Shown here one piece after another: positions 1 to 5,313 of a DNA stretch of 5,313 nt; within the stretch, counting starts at the first letter, position 1; every line of letters begins with the position of its first letter. Origin of the DNA: Crocinitomix sp. (GTDB taxonomy: Bacteria; Bacteroidota; Bacteroidia; Flavobacteriales_D; Crocinitomicaceae). The stretch lies in contig JADZFJ010000407.1 of NCBI GenBank assembly GCA_020849935.1, positions 1-5,313 of the forward strand, read 5' to 3'. The notes below the pieces were generated by a model that was not told where the DNA came from, did not search any database, and saw only the letters and a list, made by a program, of their open reading frames with translations. The position numbers and the translations under genes were made by a program.

Positions 1-998
1 AACAAACTTCTTCTGGACTTGGTGCCATGGTCTACCGCCAATTTCGGTTTCCTTCGGAACGGATTTTTTTTGGATCGGATGCGCTTTATACCACACTTCA
101 AGGAAATGAATTGGTTATTGCACCTGCAAGGATTCAGCAAGTGCATGTGGTAGGTGGTTCAACGGTTTTCGGAAAATTTAAGATCGAATCAAATCTCACG
201 GCACAAGTGGCCAATGATTTTTCAAACGAATCAAAAACCAATCAATTTTTTAAACTTTCTCCTTTTTTGGCGGTGGCGTATCTCCCTATTCAAAAAGTCA
301 ATTTAAGGGTGCGAGGGTTTTATAAAAACACCTATCGTTTGCCCACGTTTAATGATTTGTATTATAATTTCATCGGAAACACACAACTTAAACCAGAAGA
401 TGCGCAATTGTTTAATTTGGGAATTACTTACGGGATCGAACATAAAAAAAAGGGAATTGAATTTACTGCGGATGCCTATCAAAACTCAGTCATAAATAAA
501 ATTGTTGCCATACCCACTAAAGATTTATTTAATTGGAGCATGCAAAATATTGGAAAAACGGACATTAAAGGACTTGATCTTGGCTTGTTTATCTTTTTTA
601 ATGTGAAAAAAATCGAGGTTCAGCTTAATTCAAACCATTCATTTAACCAATCGCTGGATGTGACAGATGCAACAAGTATTACGTATCGACATCAAATTCC
701 TTACACCCCGTTTTACAGTTCATCCAACGGGTTCAGTCTGCATTGGAAAAAAATAAATTTAAACACCAATGCAATTTATTCAGGATTTAGGTATTCGTTA
801 AACGAAAATACTTACACCAATTTGCTGCCTGCATTTACAGATATTAATATTGGTTTGGCATACACATTTAAATTTTTGTCCTCCGAATTATTGGTAGACG
901 CGAAAGCAATGAACGTATTGAATAAAAATTATGAAGTCATTCGGAGTTTTCCAATGCCAGGAAGATACTATCAATTCCGATTAAAATATACGATTTAA
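1..998 (+). CDS. TonB-dependent outer-membrane receptor, C-terminal part (probable vitamin B12 receptor, BtuB-like); 5' end outside window
   Basis: This is the C-terminal part of an outer-membrane beta-barrel receptor that would import a scarce ligand using TonB energy. The frame (codons from position 3) is open to the left edge, so the first Met at 27 is internal and the plug domain, TonB box and signal peptide lie outside the window. Visible barrel motifs are RLPTFNDLYY (336-365) followed by GN-x2-LKPE, typical of TonB-dependent receptors; an ADAYQN strand; KIVAIP ... FNWSMQNIG ... IKGLD (498-578); and a final PMPGRYY with an amphipathic last strand. The protein ends in Ile rather than the common terminal Phe. 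The next gene starts 1 bp after the stop and encodes a BtuG-like propeller, which is the main reason to prefer cobalamin as ligand. A siderophore or other ligand cannot be excluded from the barrel alone. The family assignment is firm; the substrate is inferred. Confidence 0.9.
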   Translation, partial: QTSSGLGAMVYRQFRFPSERIFFGSDALYTTLQGNELVIAPARIQQVHVVGGSTVFGKFKIESNLTAQVANDFSNESKTNQFFKLSPFLAVAYLPIQKVNLRVRGFYKNTYRLPTFNDLYYNFIGNTQLKPEDAQLFNLGITYGIEHKKKGIEFTADAYQNSVINKIVAIPTKDLFNWSMQNIGKTDIKGLDLGLFIFFNVKKIEVQLNSNHSFNQSLDVTDATSITYRHQIPYTPFYSSSNGFSLHWKKINLNTNAIYSGFRYSLNENTYTNLLPAFTDINIGLAYTFKFLSSELLVDAKAMNVLNKNYEVIRSFPMPGRYYQFRLKYTI

Positions 999-999
999 G

Positions 1000-2052
1000 A
1001 TGAAAAGGATTTTATTTTTAGCAGTGGTGATGACCATCTTTTCATGCGAAAAGAATCCGCCGCCTGCGCCAGAAACACCAGAAAAATACGACCAAGGTAT
1101 ATTGATTTTAAACGAAGGATTATACAATCAAAATAATGCGACGTTGAGTTTTTTTGATGGACAGACATCCTACCAAGATGTTTTTCAATCAGAGAATAAC
1201 AGGGGCTTGGGCGATGTTGCCAATGATTTTGAAGCCTATTCGCTTCCCGGGAAAGATTTTGTCATCATGGCGATCGATCTTTCTAGTCAGCTTGAAATTG
1301 TCGACCGATATACCTTAAAATCGGTGGCGCAAATTCCTTTGTTTGATGGCACAAATGCACGCGAACCTAGACGGGTTTTGGTAAAGGGATTTTATGCGTA
1401 TGTCTGCAATTTTGATGGAACCGTTGCCGTGGTTGACTTAATCAATTTTCAAGTCATTAAATTAATTGAAGTAGGCGCAAACCCAGATGGAATGGTGTTG
1501 GTGAATGACAAACTTTATGTGTCCAATTCGGGAGGATTGCAATATCCAGTGTACGATTCGACCATGTCAGTGATTAATACAATGTCTAACACCTTAGAAA
1601 CCAGTTTTAAAACAAGGATTAATTGTACAGAAATGGTTGTAGATACCCAGGATGAAATTTACCTCGTATCGAATGGGAATTATGACGACATTGCACCAGC
1701 TTTGTTGCGTATTGACACCGAAACAAATGTCATATTGAACGAATATGCCTTGGATGTTTCGTCTTTAACGATTTTGGACAATTGGCTCTATTTTTACAAT
1801 GCAGACACCAAAAAGGTGCAACGAATGAACACCAATACAGAGGAAATAGAAGCCTTTTTTACCATTGATTTGAGTGAGTTTGAAACATTTTACGGGTTTC
1901 ACATCGATCCAATTGCCGAGCGGATTTATTGCGTAGATGCGAATGGGTATGTTAATTCTTCAACAGTTAGTGTGTTTACCCTCAACGGGGATCAACTTTT
2001 TGAGTTTCAAGCAGGATTAATGGCGAATGACCTCATTTTTAATCATAACTAG
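1000..2052 (+). CDS. YncE/DUF5074-like beta-propeller lipoprotein (BtuG-like, probable surface cobalamin-capture protein)
   Basis: This 350-residue protein is predicted to be lipid-anchored in the outer membrane and to bind ligand for the adjacent receptor. A short signal peptide ends in a lipobox, I-F-S-C, with the lipidated Cys at 16, followed by a proline-rich linker (20-27). The body is a repetitive beta-propeller of the YncE/DUF5074 type: LNEGLYNQNNATLSFFD at 37-53, LEIVDRYT from 98, FDGTVAVVDL at 138-147, then NPDGMVLVNDKLYVSNSGG ending at 179. In Bacteroides, BtuG proteins of this fold sit on the BtuB receptor and bind B12 very tightly; that is family knowledge, and equivalence here is inferred from fold plus position. 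The residues just after Cys16 (EKNPP) carry only a weak resemblance to acidic surface-export signals of flavobacterial lipoproteins. The ATG is 1 bp after the receptor stop and the next gene starts directly at its stop, so all three are almost certainly co-transcribed. Confidence 0.85.
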   Translation: MKRILFLAVVMTIFSCEKNPPPAPETPEKYDQGILILNEGLYNQNNATLSFFDGQTSYQDVFQSENNRGLGDVANDFEAYSLPGKDFVIMAIDLSSQLEIVDRYTLKSVAQIPLFDGTNAREPRRVLVKGFYAYVCNFDGTVAVVDLINFQVIKLIEVGANPDGMVLVNDKLYVSNSGGLQYPVYDSTMSVINTMSNTLETSFKTRINCTEMVVDTQDEIYLVSNGNYDDIAPALLRIDTETNVILNEYALDVSSLTILDNWLYFYNADTKKVQRMNTNTEEIEAFFTIDLSEFETFYGFHIDPIAERIYCVDANGYVNSSTVSVFTLNGDQLFEFQAGLMANDLIFNHN

Positions 2053-3042
2053 ATGAAAGAGATTCGATTTTTAGTGATTTTTATGGTGTTTTCTGGTCAA
2101 GTGTGGGCGCAATTTGCACCACCTGCAGGCGAGGAAGGTACGACGGCGATTAAAAAAGATTCCGTGATTATTGTCAATTGGGCCAATGAGGTCATTGATT
2201 TTGACCGCGGTCTTTTGGACATTGCTACTCCTGATGGAGGTGATGCGAGTTATGGGGATTCGCTTGCTGCTCTTGGTGTTGCCGAAGGGACAAGTGTTGA
2301 TTGCGTAAGTTTGGGAGATCAAGGGTCGATTACACTTACATTTCCTTATTCACTTCGCGATAGGGAAGGGCCAGATTTTGCGGTTTTTGAAAATAGTTTT
2401 TCGGACGATTATTTAGAGTTTGCATTTGTTGAGGTGAGCACGGACGGCGAACGTTTTGTGCGGTTTCCAGCCATTTCAAATACTCAAACCGAAACCCAAA
2501 TCGAAACGTATGGAACAACTGATACCAAGTTAATCCACAATTTAGCCGGTAAATATCGACAAGGTTACGGAACCCCTTTTGATTTAGCCGATTTGGTCGA
2601 CTCGGCCGGAATTGATTTGAATGAAATTTTATACGTGCGTTTGGTGGATGTGATTGGCACCATCGATCCACTTTACGGGACAAAAGATAGCGAAGGAAAT
2701 TTGATTAACGACCCGTATAAAACAGATTTTGAAAGCGGGGGGTTTGACTTGGATGCGGTTGGGGTCATCAATGACAATAACCCCTTTTTATCCACAGAAA
2801 ATTTACCCGAATTAGCTGTACAAGTTTACCCTAACCCAACCTCGGAATGGTTAAATTTGCCTGAGATCTTAAGTGGACAAATGATCACATTGACTGACCT
2901 AGAAGGACGTGTCGTTGCCAGTTTTGAAGGATTGAATCAAATCAATTTAAGTACTTACAATTTGGCAGCCGGCACTTATTTAATTCGCTATCAGTTGGAT
3001 GGTCTTGATTCGAAACAATTTCGGATTGTGTATTTACCTTGA
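2053..3042 (+). CDS. Secreted protein with T9SS type A C-terminal sorting domain, third gene of the receptor operon
   Basis: This is a 329-residue protein exported first by Sec and then, by inference, across the outer membrane by the type IX system. The signal peptide is 1-19 with likely cleavage after V-W-A, before Gln20. The central region (about 21-245) is a beta-rich module with conserved-looking motifs: GPDFAVFENSF (106-116), FVEVSTDGERFVRF (125-138), NLAGK (163-167), GTPFDL (173-178) and SGGFDLDAVGVIN (228-240). I recognise this motif set as a widespread extracellular family without a well-defined function; its many acidic residues could bind calcium. The C-terminal domain (about 257-329) has VYPNPTSEWLNL and LAAGTYLIRY, the hallmarks of type A sorting domains, which are removed during secretion and allow attachment to the cell surface. 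The start codon directly abuts the stop of the propeller gene, tying it to the uptake operon. A role as an accessory ligand-binding or receptor-associated surface protein is inference. Confidence 0.88.
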   Translation: MKEIRFLVIFMVFSGQVWAQFAPPAGEEGTTAIKKDSVIIVNWANEVIDFDRGLLDIATPDGGDASYGDSLAALGVAEGTSVDCVSLGDQGSITLTFPYSLRDREGPDFAVFENSFSDDYLEFAFVEVSTDGERFVRFPAISNTQTETQIETYGTTDTKLIHNLAGKYRQGYGTPFDLADLVDSAGIDLNEILYVRLVDVIGTIDPLYGTKDSEGNLINDPYKTDFESGGFDLDAVGVINDNNPFLSTENLPELAVQVYPNPTSEWLNLPEILSGQMITLTDLEGRVVASFEGLNQINLSTYNLAAGTYLIRYQLDGLDSKQFRIVYLP

Positions 3043-3049
3043 GGTAAAT
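3032..3049 (+). terminator. Possible hairpin terminator overlapping the stop codon of the T9SS gene
   Basis: ATTTACC (3032-3038) and GGTAAAT (3043-3049) form a perfect 7-bp inverted repeat around a 4-base loop that contains most of the TGA stop. It is followed by CAATATTTT, a modest T-rich stretch. It sits exactly where the three-gene operon should end. The stem is AT-rich and short, and the T-tract is interrupted, so termination may be weak or absent. Confidence 0.35.
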
Positions 3050-3065
3050 CAATATTTTGCCGATA

Positions 3066-3101
3066 GCCTAAATATGCTTGAGATTAGTTGTATTTTTAGG
3101 C
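3066..3101. repeat. Imperfect inverted repeat (dyad) upstream of the FMN reductase gene
   Basis: GCCTAAATATG (3066-3076) pairs with TATTTTTAGGC (3091-3101): seven perfect outer pairs, one mismatch, two more pairs and a possible G-T, around a 14-base loop. A shorter alternative pairing, TTGCC (3057-3061) with GGCAA (3099-3103), uses part of the same right arm. The repeat ends 28 bp before the start codon of the reductase. It could be an operator or an RNA hairpin in the 5' leader. No T-tract follows, so it is a poor intrinsic terminator. The function is unknown. Confidence 0.35.
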
Positions 3102-3129
3102 AACGAACAGAACCATTAAGAATAAAAAA

Positions 3130-3672
3130 ATGAAAATTTTAGCCATCGGAGGAAGTAATTCTCGAAAATCAATCAACAAAGCCTTGGCTTATTTTACCGC
3201 TCAATTATTTGAAAATGCGACCATTGAGAAAGCGGATTTGAGTGAACTAACGGTGCCAATGTTTAGTGTGGATGTAGAAAGTGAGCTTGGAATGCCAGCC
3301 GAGGTAATTGATTTTGCCAATAAAATTGATGGGTGTGATTTAATTGTTATTTCCTTGGCTGAAAATAATGGTTCTTTTAATGTCGGCCTAAAAAATATCT
3401 TGGATTGGACCTCACGAATTAAAGATCGAAAAATATTTAATGGGAAACCCATGTTGTTGATGGCGACATCACCTGGAGCGAGAGGTGGAGCATCCGTTTT
3501 AGAATCGGCGAAAGAATTATTTCCTCGTTCAGGCGCAGTTATTAAAGCCACATTTTCTTTACCAAGCTTTCAGCAAAATTTTGATTTAGAAAAAGGAATT
3601 ATTAATTTGGAATTATTGGAGAATTTAAAGGCGATTGTAAATCAACTACAAAGTGAGGAGGGCATAAAATAA
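3130..3672 (+). CDS. NAD(P)H-dependent FMN reductase family protein (flavodoxin-like fold)
   Basis: This 180-residue cytoplasmic protein matches the usual size of the NADPH-dependent FMN reductase/azoreductase-like family, which uses FMN to pass electrons from NAD(P)H to flavins, quinones, metals or other acceptors. The N-terminus MKILAIGGSNSRKSINKAL holds the FMN phosphate-binding loop (GGSNSRKS, 7-14) after the first beta strand. The second flavin-contact segment is SLAENNGSFN (75-84) running into GLKNILDW (86-93); here A-E-N-N-G replaces the more common P-E-Y-N-G. The third loop is ATSPGARGGA (112-121). The start is supported by the family N-terminus and an A-rich upstream stretch. An 87-bp gap with two inverted repeats separates it from the operon on the left, so it probably has its own promoter. 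The physiological acceptor cannot be told from sequence. Confidence 0.88.
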   Translation: MKILAIGGSNSRKSINKALAYFTAQLFENATIEKADLSELTVPMFSVDVESELGMPAEVIDFANKIDGCDLIVISLAENNGSFNVGLKNILDWTSRIKDRKIFNGKPMLLMATSPGARGGASVLESAKELFPRSGAVIKATFSLPSFQQNFDLEKGIINLELLENLKAIVNQLQSEEGIK

Positions 3673-3681
3673 TGTACGAAT

Positions 3682-3718
3682 GACCAGAGTTCCTTTTTTG
3701 ACGGAATTGTTGTTGGTC
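3682..3718 (+). terminator. Possible two-part hairpin after the FMN reductase gene
   Basis: GACCA (3682-3686) pairs with TGGTC (3714-3718), and inside it AGTTCC (3688-3693) pairs with GGAATT (3703-3708), with one G-T pair. The hairpin loop is 9 bases and there is an asymmetric internal bulge. It begins 10 bp after the stop codon and is followed by GTTTATTTCCATTTT, which is T-rich but interrupted. Position favours a terminator; the bulge and the imperfect T-tract argue against an efficient one. Confidence 0.3.
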
Positions 3719-3808
3719 GTTTATTTCCATTTTACAAAATCGCTTATTAAAATAGGACACGAAACATTCTTAAAAAGTCAAACTAAGAAGGTCAAAAATT
3801 TAAATCGG

Positions 3809-4399
3809 ATGAAATACATTTTTGTTTTTTTGGTGCTTTATAGCTGTAATACCAAACCGGACAGGAATGCGGATGAAAACGAATATACGTCTTCACTTGA
3901 TTCAAAAATCTCTGAAAAAGAAGCGGGCATTTGTGAAATTTGTCCCAAAGATGCCTTCACAGTGGAAACTCTTGATTCCAATCAAAATGTCCCTTTAACT
4001 TTTAACAAACCTATTGTTTTGGAATTTTTTAACCTTTACGACGCAATCGAAAAATACGATACGGAGTTTAAACAAGACTCATTGCCAGAAAAACTCAAAA
4101 AAGATCCATATCGGCAAGAAATTTATAGGACAATAGATCAAGTTGGATATTATGGACATTTGAGAAAGGAATTAGAATCACTTGATGTAACCATTCTCCG
4201 TTCGCAAATTACGGACGACTTTGTGCGATTTGTTGAGAAAGACAATTCTTATTTAGTCGACCTTCGTGCATACAGAGAAACAGATGGAGTACTCATGTTT
4301 AATCCGGGAAAAAAACCAATATTTTGGACTTCCAGCGAAGCAATTTTAAAGTGTAAAGACATGGAAGGGATAGGGCGCTGGTATTTTAAATGTCCGTAA
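3809..4399 (+). CDS. Small putative lipoprotein of unknown function
   Basis: This 196-residue protein is not recognised. I chose the ATG at 3809 because it begins a clean lipoprotein signal peptide, MKYIFVFLVLYSC, with lipidated Cys13. The in-frame ATG at 3680 would add 43 residues and bury that signal, and it would also put the start inside the putative hairpin at 3682-3718. The mature protein starts with a polar, acidic linker (about 14-40). It then has a C-E-I-C pair (42 and 45) and a mixed charged and aromatic region with LEFFNLYDAIEKYD and GYYGHLRKELESLDV. Near the end, C182 and C195 form a second spaced pair. Four cysteines in an exported protein suggest one or two disulfides, or less likely a metal site. 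No SD-like sequence or promoter is evident. It ends 79 bp from the convergent YkgJ-type gene. It could be a lineage-restricted surface or periplasmic protein. Confidence 0.72.
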   Translation: MKYIFVFLVLYSCNTKPDRNADENEYTSSLDSKISEKEAGICEICPKDAFTVETLDSNQNVPLTFNKPIVLEFFNLYDAIEKYDTEFKQDSLPEKLKKDPYRQEIYRTIDQVGYYGHLRKELESLDVTILRSQITDDFVRFVEKDNSYLVDLRAYRETDGVLMFNPGKKPIFWTSSEAILKCKDMEGIGRWYFKCP

Positions 4400-4478
4400 A
4401 AATGAATCGGCACGAAGTCCATATTTGTCGTTAGAAATAAATTTATTGAATTTCCAGATCTCGTTTCTTCTCAAGAAA
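4400..4478. other. Convergent intergenic gap with small AT-rich palindromes
   Basis: This 79-bp spacer separates two converging genes. It contains a perfect 12-bp palindrome, AATAAATTTATT (4436-4447), and a short hairpin, TTTCTT/AAGAAA with a 3-base loop (4464-4478), directly after the minus-strand stop. Neither has a strong T-tract. One or both could help termination, but AT-rich palindromes of this length occur by chance. Confidence 0.25.
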
Positions 4479-5313
4479 TTAACCCTTTGCTCCATGCTCA
4501 TTTGCGGTATCGCTCCAAAATTGTGATAAACCTTGGGGATCGGCACCTAGACCACGAGCCAATTGCAAAGCAAGGCCCATTAATAAAACAGAAGCTTCGT
4601 GGAATTTGATGAGTGTGGTAGCTGCTCCAAATTTTTCATGGACTTTTTCTTGCAAAAATTCGCTGTGAATTTGAACAAACTCCAAGGGATTTTCGATGGC
4701 CATGCCTAAATCCGGAACGAATAAATAGTCTATCCATTCGGCGCCAATACGTTTGATTAAATGATTGGGCGATTCTTTCCCCATTTTTCGCCAAATGGCG
4801 ACTGTTTTTTTATCACCATTAGCAGCTAAACCTGTATCCAACAAAAATTCAAAGGCCATATCGGCGATGTTTTGCATTAATTCTAAATAAGCATCTTGCG
4901 CCGTTTCAAATTTTTCGGTGGCTTGACCTAATAAATACGCACCGACCGTCAGTTTTGGTAAATTTAAAACCTCTGCACAGCCTGTTAAACAGGGAAATGT
5001 GGTGCCTTGGTGCATGTATTGCACAGAATTGTTTTGAATTTGGCGACCAATAGGATATAATCGGCAAGCAAGCGGACGGCCAACATGCACACTACACCCA
5101 AAATCATCTACGTAGAGGTTACATGCTTTTTTGCCTTGAAGATTTGGTTTTCCGTCAAATTTAAGTTGAGCCCCACCCAATTCACAATACCCATCTCGGA
5201 AAGCAGGTGGCGACATTTTTTTCTCTTTGGCGAGTGAATATACTTCCCACGGATTTAACATCACTACATTCCCGTGACAACACACACCTGCCCTAGAGCA
5301 AGTAAGAGGTAAA
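4479..5313 (-). CDS. YkgJ-type cysteine-cluster protein, 5' end outside window
   Basis: This is the C-terminal 277 residues of a protein in the YkgJ family (putative zinc- or iron-binding cysteine cluster; function poorly known). The frame is open to the right edge. Upstream of the GTG at 5285 it reads LPLTCSRAGVCC, which is the family's first cysteine motif, so that GTG is internal and the true start lies outside. Nine cysteines fall within the first 112 visible residues: C5, C11, C12, C43, C64, C73, C83, C108 and C112. They include the characteristic ACNLY ... GCSVHVGRPLACRLYPIG block (63-89) and FPCLTGC. The remaining 165 residues are cysteine-free and look largely helical (for example AYLELMQNIADMAFEFLL and ASVLLMGLALQLARGLG). 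They form a C-terminal extension of unknown role. The hydrophobic stretches are amphipathic rather than clear membrane spans. The stop TAA is at 4481-4479. Confidence 0.87.
   Translation of the reverse strand, partial: LPLTCSRAGVCCHGNVVMLNPWEVYSLAKEKKMSPPAFRDGYCELGGAQLKFDGKPNLQGKKACNLYVDDFGCSVHVGRPLACRLYPIGRQIQNNSVQYMHQGTTFPCLTGCAEVLNLPKLTVGAYLLGQATEKFETAQDAYLELMQNIADMAFEFLLDTGLAANGDKKTVAIWRKMGKESPNHLIKRIGAEWIDYLFVPDLGMAIENPLEFVQIHSEFLQEKVHEKFGAATTLIKFHEASVLLMGLALQLARGLGADPQGLSQFWSDTANEHGAKG

Noticed and set aside
2071..2683. Two minus-strand open frames (2071-2322 and 2336-2683) opposite the T9SS gene
   Set aside because: They lie entirely antisense to a well-supported gene with a signal peptide and sorting domain, and their translations show no recognisable domain or signal.
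3055..3098. Possible Bacteroidota promoter elements: TTTTG at 3055-3059 with TATGCTTG at 3073-3080, or TATTTTTA at 3091-3098
   Set aside because: Each -7-like element has a mismatch to TAnnTTTG, and the spacing to a TTG element is too short (about 13 bp) or too long (about 31 bp). Such matches are expected by chance in AT-rich DNA.
3201..3551. Minus-strand open frame opposite the FMN reductase gene
   Set aside because: It is fully contained within a clear family member on the other strand and its translation has no recognisable motif.
3784..3791. AAGAAGG as a Shine-Dalgarno sequence for the lipoprotein at 3809
   Set aside because: It ends about 17 bases before the start codon, too far for normal use, and Bacteroidota genes rarely depend on such sites.
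4436..4447. AATAAATTTATT perfect palindrome as a protein-binding operator
   Set aside because: It lies between convergent genes, far from any start codon, and is purely A/T, so chance or a minor termination role is more likely.
4346..4546. Minus-strand open frame of 66 codons overlapping both converging genes
   Set aside because: It overlaps the ends of two supported genes in another frame and shows no domain or signal.
1..5313. Defence system, mobile element, CRISPR array or RNA gene
   Set aside because: No transposase, integrase, nuclease, helicase, regularly spaced repeats or tRNA-like sequence was found. Nearly all of the window is accounted for by ordinary Bacteroidota genes.

Overview
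The window looks like chromosomal DNA from a Bacteroidota bacterium, most likely in or near the Flavobacteriia. The base composition is AT-rich. Starts are preceded by A-rich stretches rather than clear Shine-Dalgarno sequences. The gene content is typical of the phylum: a TonB-dependent receptor followed by surface lipoproteins, and a protein with a type IX secretion (T9SS) C-terminal sorting domain. No tRNA, rRNA, CRISPR array, transposase or phage gene was seen.

Left part (1-3042, + strand): three genes lie head to tail with almost no spacing (1 bp, then 0 bp), so they form a very probable operon. They are the C-terminal part of a TonB-dependent outer-membrane receptor, cut by the window edge; a YncE/DUF5074-like beta-propeller lipoprotein; and a secreted protein with an N-terminal signal peptide and a T9SS type A sorting domain. 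The first two match the known BtuB-BtuG arrangement for vitamin B12 capture in Bacteroidota. The simplest reading is a cobalamin (or similar cofactor) uptake locus. Its expected cobalamin riboswitch would lie left of the window and cannot be checked here. The T9SS protein is the least understood member and the best candidate for an undescribed component.

Middle part (3043-4399, + strand): an 87-bp gap contains two inverted repeats. One is a possible terminator over the stop codon of the T9SS gene, and one is a dyad upstream of the next gene. After it come a flavodoxin-fold NAD(P)H-dependent FMN reductase family gene and, across a 136-bp gap with another possible hairpin, a small lipoprotein of unknown function with two pairs of cysteines. 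These look like separate housekeeping or accessory genes.

Right part (4400-5313): a 79-bp convergent gap is followed by a minus-strand YkgJ-type cysteine-cluster protein. It runs off the right edge, and its reading frame stays open to the edge, so its true start is outside the window.

Overall this is a mostly ordinary region. The main interest is the receptor, propeller and T9SS-protein trio. I saw no evidence of a defence system or mobile element.
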